Positions 9,672-17,933 of a stretch of DNA of 64,000 bases are shown in pieces. Numbering within the stretch: the first letter of the stretch is position 1; every line of letters starts with the position of its first letter. Under the pieces are notes generated by a model. The model was not told the origin of the DNA and made no database searches. It was given only the letters and a program-made list of their open reading frames with translations. Source of the stretch: Psychrobacter sp. PL19 (GTDB lineage: Bacteria > Pseudomonadota > Gammaproteobacteria > Pseudomonadales > Moraxellaceae). The stretch spans positions 2,852,001 to 2,916,000 of the forward strand of contig NZ_JAGING010000001.1 of the NCBI RefSeq assembly GCF_017875835.1, written 5' to 3'. Made by a program: the position numbers and the translations under genes.

Positions 9672-9702
9672 TTGAGAGCCCCGTTCCCAGACAAACTCTC
9701 AA
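9672..9702 (+). promoter_or_regulatory. rplM leader hairpin, possible L13 autoregulatory site
   Basis: TTGAGAG at 9672-9678 pairs perfectly with CTCTCAA at 9696-9702 around a 17-base loop in the predicted 5' leader. In E. coli the rplM-rpsI mRNA leader is a target for autogenous repression by L13; applying this here is inference from position and structure. Confidence 0.5.
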
Positions 9703-9727
9703 CGAATTTTAAATTTAAGGTTTTATC

Positions 9728-10156
9728 ATGAAAACACTTAGTGCAAAACCAGCTGAAGTGACCCATGACTGGTTCGTCGTCGATGCTGACGGCAAGACCC
9801 TTGGTCGCCTAGCTAGCCAAATCGCTCACCGCCTACGTGGTAAGCATAAGGCCTCATTTACCCCGCACGTTGACACTGGTGACTTCATTGTCGTCATCAA
9901 TGCTGAAAAAGTTGCGGTAACGGGTAAAAAAGCAAAAGATAAAAAGTATTATCGTCACAGTGGCTATCCAGGTGGGATTAAAGAAACCAACTTCACCAAG
10001 CTGATTGCACATAAGCCTGAAGATGTTCTACACAAAGCCGTTAAGGGTATGCTTCCAAAGGGTCCTCTTGGCTATGCGATGATCAAGAAGCTGAAACTAT
10101 ATGCGGGTAACGAACATCCACATGAAGCTCAGCAACCTAAAGAACTAGACATCTAA
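9728..10156 (+). CDS. rplM: 50S ribosomal protein L13
   Basis: A 142-residue protein of exactly the usual length, with typical L13 sequence: [20 protein letters not shown] at the start, [27 protein letters not shown], and the [12 protein letters not shown] and GMLPKGPLG motifs. L13 binds 23S rRNA early in 50S assembly. It forms an operon with rpsI 10 bases downstream. The ribosome binding site AAGG lies upstream of the ATG. Confidence 0.99.
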   Translation: MKTLSAKPAEVTHDWFVVDADGKTLGRLASQIAHRLRGKHKASFTPHVDTGDFIVVINAEKVAVTGKKAKDKKYYRHSGYPGGIKETNFTKLIAHKPEDVLHKAVKGMLPKGPLGYAMIKKLKLYAGNEHPHEAQQPKELDI

Positions 10157-10166
10157 GGAATCACTT

Positions 10167-10553
10167 ATGGAACGCAATTACGGAACTGGTCGCCGCAAGA
10201 CTTCTACCGCTCGTGTCTTTTTAGCGAAAGGTACTGGTAGCATCGTCGTTAACGGTAAGCCACTGGATGAATATTTCAGCCGCGAAACCTCGCGCATGGT
10301 TGTTCGTCAGCCATTAGCATTATTAGACTCTATCAGTGCCTATGACTTATATGTCACCGTCACTGGTGGCGGCACTAGTGGTCAAGCGGGCGCAATCCGC
10401 CACGGCATCACTCGCGCGCTAATCGAGTCTGACGAAACCTTAAAGCCTGCCCTAAAAGCAGCTGGTTTTGTGACTCGTGACTCACGTCAAGTTGAACGTA
10501 AGAAATTGGGCCTACGTAAAGCACGTAAACGTCCACAATTCTCGAAACGTTAA
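10167..10553 (+). CDS. rpsI: 30S ribosomal protein S9
   Basis: A 128-residue S9 with the conserved [15 protein letters not shown] start, the [19 protein letters not shown] motif and the basic C-terminal tail ending in QFSKR, which reaches the P-site tRNA. The length is standard. It is the second gene of the rplM-rpsI operon, with GGAAT before the ATG, and is followed by a strong terminator at 10659-10697. Confidence 0.99.
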   Translation: MERNYGTGRRKTSTARVFLAKGTGSIVVNGKPLDEYFSRETSRMVVRQPLALLDSISAYDLYVTVTGGGTSGQAGAIRHGITRALIESDETLKPALKAAGFVTRDSRQVERKKLGLRKARKRPQFSKR

Positions 10554-10658
10554 TCAAAGCTATTTTTTGTCGGCTTGCTGTTACGTTTACGGGTTTTTCC
10601 ATAGTTATTGGGTAAAAACCGTTTTATAGCAGTCGCTGATAAAACAATAGCTTTGCGA

Positions 10659-10697
10659 AACCTTATAAGTTGGTCACAGCTTATAAGGTTTTTTTTT
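10659..10697 (+). terminator. Rho-independent terminator after rpsI
   Basis: A perfect 11-bp stem, AACCTTATAAG (10659-10669) with CTTATAAGGTT (10680-10690), encloses a 10-base loop and is followed by seven T (10691-10697). The rest of the 333-base gap up to the next gene contains only a decayed repeat fragment. Confidence 0.95.
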
Positions 10698-10752
10698 GCC
10701 TACTGTTCGCCGGCGTGACAGAGGCGGCAAAACATTTATTCAAGTTGCATCC
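10698..10752. repeat. Decayed MITE core fragment
   Basis: GCCTACTGTTCGCCGGCGTG ACAGAGGCGGCAAAACATTTAT resembles the palindromic core of MITE copy 1 (CTGTTCGCAAGCGTGACAGAGG). No intact ends are recognisable. Confidence 0.45.
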
Positions 10753-10886
10753 CAGCAGCGCGCTGTTTTAGTAAGCCAAGCCTTGTTAGACCGAGCTTTT
10801 TAAAGGGGCTCTACCATATAGGACTTGCAAAGCTTACCCTACTACGCCATCATTATGATAATTTTTAATTTATCAGTAACCGCATT

Positions 10887-12008
10887 ATGAAAGCGCCTGA
10901 ACAATTTGATCCCAGTAAGTCTGCTGCGCAAAATGGCACGCCACCGAACGCTGCGTCGCCTACGTCAAATAGCAAGCAGGCTAAGTCGCCCGCTATTCCG
11001 GTCGGCACCCCTACTATTACCCAGACTCACAAGCAAACCTCAATAGCAAAAAAGATGCCGTTTCAATGGCAATTTTTGTTGCCCAAATATTGGGCGTTGT
11101 GGCTGCTGCTCGCAATCATTGTCCCCCTGGCTTATTTGCCGCTACGTTGGCAGTTTTGGCTGGGTCGCAAGTTGGGTATTTTATTCTATAAAATGGTCGG
11201 CTCGCGGCGGCGTGATACCCTGATTAACCTCAGATTGGCCTTTCCTGACAAGCCAGAAGCGGAGCGTGAACTGATGGCCAAGCAGGTATTTGTCAATCAA
11301 GGTATTGGCATATTTGAAACTTTATGCACTTGGTTTCGTCCTGATATATTTACCCGTACGGTCTCTATCTCAGGGCTACAGCATGTGGTCAAGGCGCAAA
11401 ATGAGGGTCGCGGGGTTATTTTACTGGGTGCCCATTATACCCTACTGGATCTAGGTGCTATGCTATGTACCCAGTTCTTCCCGATGGATGGCATGTATCG
11501 GCCGCAGAATAACGCGCTATTAGAGTGGTTTATTTATAACGGTCGGGCCCCTATCTTTGGTAAATTAATTTCTAGTCGCAATATGCGCGGCTTGGTCGAT
11601 TCTCTCAAGACCGGCCACGTGGTCTGGTACTCACCAGATCAAGACTATGGTCTTAAATACGGGGTCATGGCCCCATTCTTTGGGGTACCAGCGGCCACTA
11701 TCACCGCCACCCGGCGCTTATCTACTGTGGGCGAGCCAGGACGGCAGCCAGCAGTGATGGCCCTCCATACCTATCGGCAAACCCCTGATAATATGCCCAG
11801 AGGCAAGCGCCCGCATTATCATCTGACCATTACCCCAGAACTGGATAATTATCCCAGTGATGATGAGGTGGCTGATGCCACCCGGGTCAATGAGATTTTG
11901 GAAGGGCTGATTCGTATTGATCCGACCCAGTGGATGTGGTTCCATCGCCGCTTTAAAAATGGCCCAAATGGTCGTACTGATATCTATAGTCAGTTCAAAA
12001 TAAAATAG
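10887..12008 (+). CDS. Lipid A biosynthesis acyltransferase (LpxL/LpxM family)
   Basis: A 373-residue member of the lauroyl/myristoyl acyltransferase family that adds a secondary acyl chain to Kdo-lipid A at the inner membrane. It shows the catalytic HX4D motif (His183, Asp188 in GAHYTLLDLG), one N-terminal membrane helix (about 68-85), PRRGKRPHYHLTI-type strands and the WMWFHRRFK motif. The first 55 residues are a polar, Ser/Pro/Thr-rich extension not typical of the family; a later start is possible, but no ATG with a better context was seen. The last residues YSQFKIK and the stop are encoded by the left end of a MITE (11985 onward), so the native C-terminus has been replaced. Confidence 0.9.
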   Translation: MKAPEQFDPSKSAAQNGTPPNAASPTSNSKQAKSPAIPVGTPTITQTHKQTSIAKKMPFQWQFLLPKYWALWLLLAIIVPLAYLPLRWQFWLGRKLGILFYKMVGSRRRDTLINLRLAFPDKPEAERELMAKQVFVNQGIGIFETLCTWFRPDIFTRTVSISGLQHVVKAQNEGRGVILLGAHYTLLDLGAMLCTQFFPMDGMYRPQNNALLEWFIYNGRAPIFGKLISSRNMRGLVDSLKTGHVVWYSPDQDYGLKYGVMAPFFGVPAATITATRRLSTVGEPGRQPAVMALHTYRQTPDNMPRGKRPHYHLTITPELDNYPSDDEVADATRVNEILEGLIRIDPTQWMWFHRRFKNGPNGRTDIYSQFKIK

Positions 12009-12111
12009 ATACATTTGTGTCAGCGCACTACTGTTATAAATTTTTCTGGCTTGCTGTGTGACTGCGTCACTCCAGAGGCTGCGAAAATTTCTCCCAGTCA
12101 TACTGACTATA
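11985..12111. mobile_element. MITE copy 2, complete, IS630-type ends
   Basis: A 127-bp element running from TATAGTCA (11985-11992) to TGACTATA (12104-12111). Its interior has the family core (CTGTTATAAATTTTTCTGGC and CCAGAGGCTGCGAAAATTT). It overlaps the 3' end of the acyltransferase gene and supplies its stop codon. Confidence 0.85.
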
Positions 12112-12194
12112 TGTTCATACTCATTCTATTTTAAACTGGCTCAGCCCTAGTATTCATGCAAAATAAACAACCATAGATTAAAGACGGAACTCTC

Positions 12195-13277
12195 ATGAGC
12201 GACAATAGCATTTCTGATGATTTAAATAACCCTGCAGAGACGGCAGTGAAACGCATTTTAACCGGTATCAAGCCAACCGGTACTCTACATTTGGGTAATT
12301 ATGTGGGTGCCATTCGCCCGGCGATTGAGGCTATCCAAAATAGTGATCATGAGGCGTTTTTCTTTTTAGCCGATTATCATGGCATTATCGGTTGTCATGA
12401 TCCGGCAGTGATTCATGAGTCGACCAAATCAATTGCCGCCACTTGGCTGGCGTGCGGGCTAGATCCTGAACGCGTGACTTTTTATCGTCAATCAGATGTG
12501 CCAGAGATTCCAGAGTTGGCTTGGATTTTAAATTGCTCGTGTGCCAAGGGTCTGATGAACCGTGCCCATGCCTATAAGGCCTCAGTCGATATCAATGTGG
12601 ACAATGACGTTGATCCAGATCAAGGGGTCACTATGGGGCTGTTTGGCTATCCGGTGCTGATGGCCGCAGATATCCTGATGTTTAATGCCACTCATGTGCC
12701 GGTTGGCCGCGACCAAGTTCAGCATATCGAAATGGCCCGTGATATTGCCGGTACTTTTAACCATAGATACAAACCGCTGTTTACCCTACCCAAGGCGGTA
12801 GTCGATGATGACACCCCCTTACTGACTGGCCTTGATGGCCGTAAAATGAGTAAAAGCTACGGCAATACCATTCCATTATTTGGTGAGCTGAATCCACAGG
12901 TCAGTCCTGAAAAACAAATGCATAAAGCGATTATGAAAATCGTCACCAATTCACAGCTGCCTGCTGAGCCAAAAGACCCTGATGACTCGGCCATATTTGA
13001 GATTTATAAGGCCTTTGCGACTGCTGAAGAAATTGCTGCTATGCGCGCGCAGTTTGCCGCCGGTATTGGTTGGGGCGATGCCAAGCAAGCCTTGTTTGAA
13101 AAGATAAATACTGAGATTGCGCCATTCCGCGAACGCTATCTAGAGCTGATGGCCAATCCCAAACAGTTAGAAGAAATATTACAAATGGGTGCAGACAAGG
13201 CCCGTCGCCATAGCCGTAAGCAGCTGGATAAAACCCGCCGCGCGATTGGTATTCGCCCACTTGCCAAGCTTAAGTAA
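12195..13277 (+). CDS. trpS: Tryptophan--tRNA ligase
   Basis: A 360-residue class Ic aminoacyl-tRNA synthetase that charges tRNA-Trp in the cytosol. It has the HIGH-type motif PTGTLHLGN (27-35), the second signature KMSKS (217-221), and the [15 protein letters not shown] segment (171-185). Length is near the bacterial average plus a 20-residue N-terminal extension. scpA follows almost directly; the trpS stop is only about 5 bases before its probable TTG start, so the two may be co-transcribed. Confidence 0.97.
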   Translation: MSDNSISDDLNNPAETAVKRILTGIKPTGTLHLGNYVGAIRPAIEAIQNSDHEAFFFLADYHGIIGCHDPAVIHESTKSIAATWLACGLDPERVTFYRQSDVPEIPELAWILNCSCAKGLMNRAHAYKASVDINVDNDVDPDQGVTMGLFGYPVLMAADILMFNATHVPVGRDQVQHIEMARDIAGTFNHRYKPLFTLPKAVVDDDTPLLTGLDGRKMSKSYGNTIPLFGELNPQVSPEKQMHKAIMKIVTNSQLPAEPKDPDDSAIFEIYKAFATAEEIAAMRAQFAAGIGWGDAKQALFEKINTEIAPFRERYLELMANPKQLEEILQMGADKARRHSRKQLDKTRRAIGIRPLAKLK

Positions 13278-13281
13278 CCGC

Positions 13282-14094
13282 TTGAGCGTGACTGCAGATG
13301 CGCATGACCGAACCGCGCTACGTATCTATCAGACCCCGGTACAGCAGTTGCCGGAAGATTTGTACGTGCCGCCGCAAGCGTTTGCCATTTGGCTGGAGCA
13401 GTTTGCTGGGCCACTGGATTTTTTGTTATATCTGGTCAAAAAGAACAATGTCGATCTGACCCAGATGCCGATATTGCCCATTACTGAGCAATATCTGGCT
13501 TATATTAGCGAGCTAGACACTGAACATTTTGAATTGGCGGGTGACTACCTATTGATGGCTTCAACCTTGATTGCGATCAAGACTGAGCTGTTATTACCCA
13601 AACCACAGACCCCAACTGATGAGCGTGATCCCAAGGCCGAGCTGATTGAACGCCTAGAAGCCTATGCGCAAATCAAGGGGGCCAGCCAGCGCTTAGACAC
13701 TCTGGTACGCCTGGAGCGTGATGTGTTCTTAGCAATGGTAAGTATGCCCAATCAAGCTATTATGAACGCTGAGCTACCCAGTTATTCGGCTAATTTGTTA
13801 GTTGATAGCTTATTTAAGATGCAATTGCAGCCGGACTATCAGTTGAATGCCCATACGGTTAAGGTCGACGCGGTACCACTGGCGGATCGTATCGCCAGTA
13901 TCAGCAGGCAGCTAAGTAGCGATGGCACCCGCTCCTTTTATCAGCTATTAGATAAAACGCAAGGTAAAATCGGGGTGGTGGTTAGCTTTGTCGCGGTGTT
14001 AGAGCTGATGAAACGCCAGCTGGTTGGGGTAGTCAGTACGGCTAGTGACGGTGATAGCCCGCCTAGTCAGTTAACCTTACGATGGTTGAGGTAA
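13282..14094 (+). CDS. scpA: Segregation and condensation protein A
   Basis: ScpA is the kleisin of the SMC-ScpAB condensin that compacts and segregates the chromosome. The kleisin core AIWLEQFAGPLDFLLYLVKKNNVDLTQMPILPITEQYL and the LLMASTLIAIKTELLLPKP segment are clear. The open frame extends upstream into trpS to an ATG at 13189, but that would overlap 89 bases of a conserved gene. No in-frame ATG lies between, so I place the start at TTG 13282 (270 residues); GTG 13288 is the alternative. scpB follows after a MITE-containing gap. Confidence 0.92.
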   Translation: MSVTADAHDRTALRIYQTPVQQLPEDLYVPPQAFAIWLEQFAGPLDFLLYLVKKNNVDLTQMPILPITEQYLAYISELDTEHFELAGDYLLMASTLIAIKTELLLPKPQTPTDERDPKAELIERLEAYAQIKGASQRLDTLVRLERDVFLAMVSMPNQAIMNAELPSYSANLLVDSLFKMQLQPDYQLNAHTVKVDAVPLADRIASISRQLSSDGTRSFYQLLDKTQGKIGVVVSFVAVLELMKRQLVGVVSTASDGDSPPSQLTLRWLR

Positions 14095-14112
14095 TACCTG
14101 GTTAGATCCCAC

Positions 14113-14279
14113 TGTAGCCAGTTCAAAATAAAATAGATATGGCTCGTAAACTCATAAGGCTGGCAAAATTTACTCGCTTGCTGTGTGGCTGCGCCACTCC
14201 AGAGGCTTCGAAAATTTCCCACAGCCATGCTCCCAGTATCCGCTTTATAATAGAGTTTTTTATAAGACACCTACTATAT
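14113..14279. mobile_element. MITE copy 3, degenerate, between scpA and scpB
   Basis: The left end TGTAGCCAGTTCAAAATAAA is a variant of the TATAGTCA end. The core is CTCGCTTGCTGTGTGGCTGC plus CCAGAGGCTTCGAAAATTTC. The right end is weak; TACTATA at 14273-14279 is the best candidate. It separates two genes that are normally close together. Confidence 0.65.
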
Positions 14280-14324
14280 TAGTTTTAAACCAACTTTTAA
14301 CCTTTTTTTGAGAGCAGCATAATA

Positions 14325-14912
14325 ATGGTTGACCCTAGTAAACCAAGTAACAGTAAACCAAGTGATAGTAAACCAAGTAACAGTAGACCAAGTAATAGTG
14401 AACAGCACACTAGCAGCCACCATATAGAAGTACTGCTGCATGCTTCGGAAGCGCCACTGACTGCGACTGATCTTAAAAAACACTTATCCTTGTCTACGCA
14501 AGAATTACAACTAGCCTTAGAAGCGCTACAAGCGCGTTTAAGCACTGGTGTACTCAGTCTTAGTGAAACGGCTAGTGGTTACCGCTTACAAGTCGCAGAC
14601 AGCTATAGCACACTCATTCAGCGGGTCTTTCCACAGCGCCAACAGCGTCTCAGCCAAGCATTATTGGAAACCTTAAGTGTGGTTGCTTATAAGCAGCCGG
14701 TAACCCGTAGTGATATCGAGCAGGTACGCGGGGTGACGCTATCGAGTAATATCTTGCGGCAGTTGTTTGATAAGGGTTGGATTATGGAGGACGGTTATAA
14801 AGACAGCTTAGGTCGCCCGGCGCTATTACATACTACGCCGCAGTTTTTAGATGCTTTTGGGCTAACGAGTTTAGAGCAGCTGCCGCCAATGCCGGATATG
14901 AATGCAATATAG
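14325..14912 (+). CDS. scpB: Segregation and condensation protein B
   Basis: A 195-residue winged-helix dimer that binds the ScpA kleisin in the SMC complex. The two winged-helix domains are visible: LLHASEAPLTATDLKKHL (about 36-53) and LLETLSVVAYKQPVTRSDIEQVRGV (about 98-122), followed by ILRQLFDKGWI and LGRPALLHTTPQFLDAFGL, the most conserved part of ScpB. The first 25 residues are a Pro-Ser-Asn/Asp-Lys tandem repeat coded by a 15-bp-type DNA repeat. The stop codon TAG lies inside the left end of MITE copy 4. Confidence 0.94.
   Translation: MVDPSKPSNSKPSDSKPSNSRPSNSEQHTSSHHIEVLLHASEAPLTATDLKKHLSLSTQELQLALEALQARLSTGVLSLSETASGYRLQVADSYSTLIQRVFPQRQQRLSQALLETLSVVAYKQPVTRSDIEQVRGVTLSSNILRQLFDKGWIMEDGYKDSLGRPALLHTTPQFLDAFGLTSLEQLPPMPDMNAI
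14332..14400. repeat. In-frame tandem repeat at the scpB 5' end
   Basis: Four to five units of a 15-bp pattern, AGTAACAGTAAACCA and variants, encode a PSNSK/PSDSK run directly after the start codon. The unit length is a multiple of three, so copy-number change would keep the frame. Confidence 0.8.
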
Positions 14913-15045
14913 TCAATGAAACGTAATATCGATACCTAACATGCTACTGGTATAAGTTTTTCTTGCTTGCTGTGCCTACGCAGACAGAGGCTGCAAAAAG
15001 CTTATACCAGCAGTACCATATCGTTTTTAAGGTATTTTAACTATA
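14908..15045. mobile_element. MITE copy 4, complete (138 bp)
   Basis: The left end TATAGTCA starts at 14908 and the right end AACTATA finishes at 15045. The palindrome arms CTGGTATAAGTTTTTC and AAAAAGCTTATACCAG flank CTTGCTTGCTGTGCCTACGC. This is the second sequence subtype of the family (right end GGTATTTTAACTATA), shared with copies at 54458 and 59931. Confidence 0.88.
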
Positions 15046-15084
15046 TGACTGCAATAGGCGCTGTATCTTAAGTGGTTCTCATAC

Positions 15085-15126
15085 AAAAAAATAGGATCTG
15101 CTGAAAACTCAACCGAGCCTATTTTG
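15085..15126 (-). terminator. Rho-independent terminator after wzi
   Basis: Read on the minus strand, AAAATAGGCTC pairs with GATCCTATTTT, followed by a T run. It lies about 45-85 bases beyond the wzi stop and closes the capsule locus at this side. Confidence 0.8.
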
Positions 15127-15170
15127 GAAGTACTCAAGCATAGAATTTTGGAAGTGCCTGAGAACAAAAT

Positions 15171-16619
15171 TCAATAATTTTTAAACTCTAGGCCTATGCC
15201 CGCACCAATGTCACTTGACTGGGTATCAGAGTCTACGGCCCAAAGTCGAGTGGTTACTAGCGCTTGTGGTCGTAACTGATGTTCCCAAGCCACATCAATA
15301 GCGGTTAGCTTATCAGTAGTTGGAAAGGCCTGATTGATGGGCTCGTCCGCTTGGTTTACTTTAGCGTGCTGCAATTTTGCGTTAATAAAATTACGTTCAT
15401 TCAGCCATAATCGACCACCGACTGAGACACTTTGAGCATCACCACCTAGCGCATGGCCGAGGGGATAGCCTTGTTGATAGTAACCATCGGTATAGGTACT
15501 GTGATCATAGGATATTCCTTTTGATTCACCACTAGTACGGGTATCTGCATATTCAGCATACAGCTGATAGGGCTTGCCATAAGCAGCAGAGGCATAATCT
15601 ACGCCGGCTAGATACATATTCTTAGCTGGTAGTCCCCCTGCCTCATCCTCGCCTACATATTGACCATAGATCCCAGCTGGCACATTGATTAGCGATGATA
15701 GCTGTACTCGAGCATCAAAACCAGCCAGCTGATTGGCAGGGTCTCCTCTCTCATTACCGCCATTATCTTTGGTTCCTTGTACGGCATCAACAAACGACCT
15801 AAAGCTATCTGGTCGACCCTCTCCACCCCACATAAAGGTACGTGACGCGCCAAGCTCTAGCCAGGGTAATGGACTGGCAGTCAGACGGGCACCAAACAGC
15901 TTGGTTTCTGGTACCGCCTCATAATCATCAAGCTGACCGGCAAAGAGCTGATACTGCCAAGGGCCTACCCAAGACAGATACTGGTAGGTAGGCGCGCTTT
16001 GCTGATCACGCTGCATGGTGACACCAGTAACTGGAATACTGGCATCACCTCGAATGAGGCTACCGTCGTTGCCAGGACCCCACCATGCTGGAATCTTCCC
16101 GGCGATTAACCATTGATTGGCAGCTGTACCAGCAATATACGAGCCTTCAAAGCTCACATCAGAGCCATCCTCAATCAGCTTATCGTTCTTAAGATTTGCT
16201 TGCAGATTAAACTCGAAATTTTCTTCACTGAGACCTATGGACACGCTGGCTTGTTGTCCTGCCAGCTGGTTATCCGCAAAGGTCTGTGGCAGCTGTTGTC
16301 GATCGGTCTGTAGGTACACGCCTACATCCGCATGGACTAGAGAGTTAGGATTTTGCTTAAGTTTGGTATATATCGACTGTAATACCTGCTGCTGGGCTGG
16401 CGTTGCTACATTAACAGTGCTTAGTCCACGCTTAATTTCATTGGCTGTTAATGGCCAGGTGCTGGTACTTATCTGAGTCACACCCTGGCTATTGAGCCAA
16501 TCGATATCTGCTTTGAGTCGCAAATCATTCATATATAAACTTTGTGCCGATGCCAGCATAGACACCATGCCAAAACCCAATAAAACACTCAATTTTTTAT
16601 ACTTTAGTTTCTTACACAT
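15171..16619 (-). CDS. wzi: Capsule assembly Wzi family outer-membrane protein
   Basis: A 482-residue protein with a signal peptide (KKLSVLLGFGMVSMLASAQS, cleavage near residue 26), the family-typical N-terminal region LRLKADIDWLNSQGVTQISTSTWPLT, and a long run of alternating beta strands ending in an aromatic residue with F in the last few residues (LEFKNY), as expected for an outer-membrane barrel. Wzi anchors capsule polysaccharide to the cell surface. It lies at the far end of the sugar locus whose other end holds wza-wzb-wzc, which supports the capsule call. It has its own terminator and is separated from the rest by a TnpB element. Confidence 0.85.
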   Translation of the reverse strand: MCKKLKYKKLSVLLGFGMVSMLASAQSLYMNDLRLKADIDWLNSQGVTQISTSTWPLTANEIKRGLSTVNVATPAQQQVLQSIYTKLKQNPNSLVHADVGVYLQTDRQQLPQTFADNQLAGQQASVSIGLSEENFEFNLQANLKNDKLIEDGSDVSFEGSYIAGTAANQWLIAGKIPAWWGPGNDGSLIRGDASIPVTGVTMQRDQQSAPTYQYLSWVGPWQYQLFAGQLDDYEAVPETKLFGARLTASPLPWLELGASRTFMWGGEGRPDSFRSFVDAVQGTKDNGGNERGDPANQLAGFDARVQLSSLINVPAGIYGQYVGEDEAGGLPAKNMYLAGVDYASAAYGKPYQLYAEYADTRTSGESKGISYDHSTYTDGYYQQGYPLGHALGGDAQSVSVGGRLWLNERNFINAKLQHAKVNQADEPINQAFPTTDKLTAIDVAWEHQLRPQALVTTRLWAVDSDTQSSDIGAGIGLEFKNY

Positions 16620-16670
16620 GGTTATCTACTTTTATAAATGGGAGCTTTTATCAACGGGGCTTTTGTTAAC

Positions 16671-16830
16671 TATTGACTTCCTCCCCTCCCTAAAAGCGAA
16701 GGGGATTCCTACTAAAGACGGTCAAGCCCGACCGCGAGTATGTTCTTTGCTCCATTAACGTCTCTGCTATGGGTAGTTTTACAAGAACTACAGAACCACA
16801 CTCTTACAGCAAGACCCGCTCTACCTTTCG
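16671..16830 (-). ncRNA. Candidate omega RNA (TnpB guide RNA) from the element right end
   Basis: In IS605-type elements a guide RNA overlaps the tnpB 3' end and runs through the right end, with the guide taken from flanking DNA. Here the tnpB stop (16712) is followed by a hairpin (16683-16704) and then unique flank (16650-16670) upstream of wzi that would be the guide. Its 5' limit is a guess. Confidence 0.4.
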
Positions 16831-17788
16831 GACTGTCTTGGCGAGAGCCGCAACACGAGCAGGTTTGGGTGGTGTACGCTTCATTAACTTCAATATAGTG
16901 GCAACCTGCGTTCGCGCATTTGTAATCCAGTTGCCGCTTAATTTCAAACCAACCAGCGTCATAGACGGATTTGGCTAGATTTGTTGAAGTAAATGATTTA
17001 GATTTTATTTTTCCAACAACGATTAGATTGTTAGCTTTGACCAGTTTATTGGTGAATTTATGAATGAGGTCTTGGCGAGTGTTTTTTATTTTGGCATGAA
17101 TCGCCTTAACCCTATTTTTATTCTTAGCGCGCCCCGCAATGGCTAATTTTTCAGCATATTTATGGGTCAGCTTAGTGGTCAGTACATCGCCATCACTGGT
17201 GACTGCTGAATCTTTACAGCCCAAATCAATACCAATTTTACCGTCACCACAAACTGTTTTTGGAAATTCTTTAACGGTAATACAGGCGTACCAATGACCG
17301 CGAGAATCCTGTACCAATTCACAGGTGTTAATGGTGTAAAGCGCTAAATTATAGCTGTCCCACAAATCAATAATGAGCTTCTTACCCTTAGCCAGACTGA
17401 ATTGCAGGGTGGTTTTTAAGCTCTTTTTACCTGATTGACGGGTCGCTAAATGCTTAATTGCGGTTTTCTTAAAGGGAATCCAACCAAGATTTTTACGACT
17501 TGATTTAGGGTTATTAGTACGCCATTTTAGCTTGGCTTTTTTGAACTGTTTACGAGCTTTAGCATGGGTTTCAGCGACAGCTTGCAATGTTTGGCTATGT
17601 AGGTTTAAATACTCGCCACTGCCTTTGGTGTAAGCTGCCAAGTCATAGGCTGAGAAGAATTTACCAGTGCGTTGTAAGTGCTTGAAACTCAACTCATTGA
17701 CGTAATTCCAGACAAAGTTAACCGACCCAGCCAAGATATTTAGCTGATTAGCGTGTTTGTCTTTGATGCGTAATTTGAGGGTCTTCAT
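16712..17788 (-). CDS. tnpB: RNA-guided endonuclease TnpB (OrfB family)
   Basis: A 358-residue TnpB with the helix-turn-helix N-terminus (LNILAGSVNFVWNYVNELSF), the RuvC-I aspartate in KIGIDLG (Asp188), a zinc finger CSCCGS...CSSC (Cys310, 312/313, 333, 336) and the RuvC-III aspartate in SRDVNGAKNIL (Asp343). The canonical RuvC-II glutamate position reads VVGK (Gly259), while a glutamate stands at NEAYTTQ (Glu303), consistent with the rearranged RuvC-II site I recall being described in some TnpB lineages. It is a full-length frame with no neighbouring tnpA. TnpB cuts DNA next to a short motif using the omega RNA and helps retain the element. Confidence 0.92.
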   Translation of the reverse strand: MKTLKLRIKDKHANQLNILAGSVNFVWNYVNELSFKHLQRTGKFFSAYDLAAYTKGSGEYLNLHSQTLQAVAETHAKARKQFKKAKLKWRTNNPKSSRKNLGWIPFKKTAIKHLATRQSGKKSLKTTLQFSLAKGKKLIIDLWDSYNLALYTINTCELVQDSRGHWYACITVKEFPKTVCGDGKIGIDLGCKDSAVTSDGDVLTTKLTHKYAEKLAIAGRAKNKNRVKAIHAKIKNTRQDLIHKFTNKLVKANNLIVVGKIKSKSFTSTNLAKSVYDAGWFEIKRQLDYKCANAGCHYIEVNEAYTTQTCSCCGSRQDSPKGRAGLAVRVWFCSSCKTTHSRDVNGAKNILAVGLDRL

Positions 17789-17933
17789 AGGGTAATTATG
17801 ATCTCAATGGGTTTGGTTAACAAGGTGGTTTCAAGATTAGACGACAATGGCTGACGCCTGATATCCACGCCCTAGAAGTGACGTGGTTTTACGGCGCTTT
17901 TTGATAAAATAACTATTAGCTGATATTATTACC

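Larger units (their letters stand above)
16671..17905 (-). mobile_element. IS200/IS605-type element with tnpB only (IS1341-like)
   Basis: The left end, upstream of tnpB, has an imperfect hairpin at 17865-17886 (CCACG/CGTGG). The right end has a hairpin at 16683-16704 (CCCCT/AGGGG) and finishes near GGAAGTCAA on the minus strand, typical of IS605-type ends. No tnpA is present, so the element cannot transpose by itself. Boundaries are estimated. Confidence 0.75.

Noticed and set aside
16117..16476. Open frame of 119 codons antisense to wzi
   Set aside because: Shadow of the wzi coding sequence; no ribosome binding site and no recognisable protein features.
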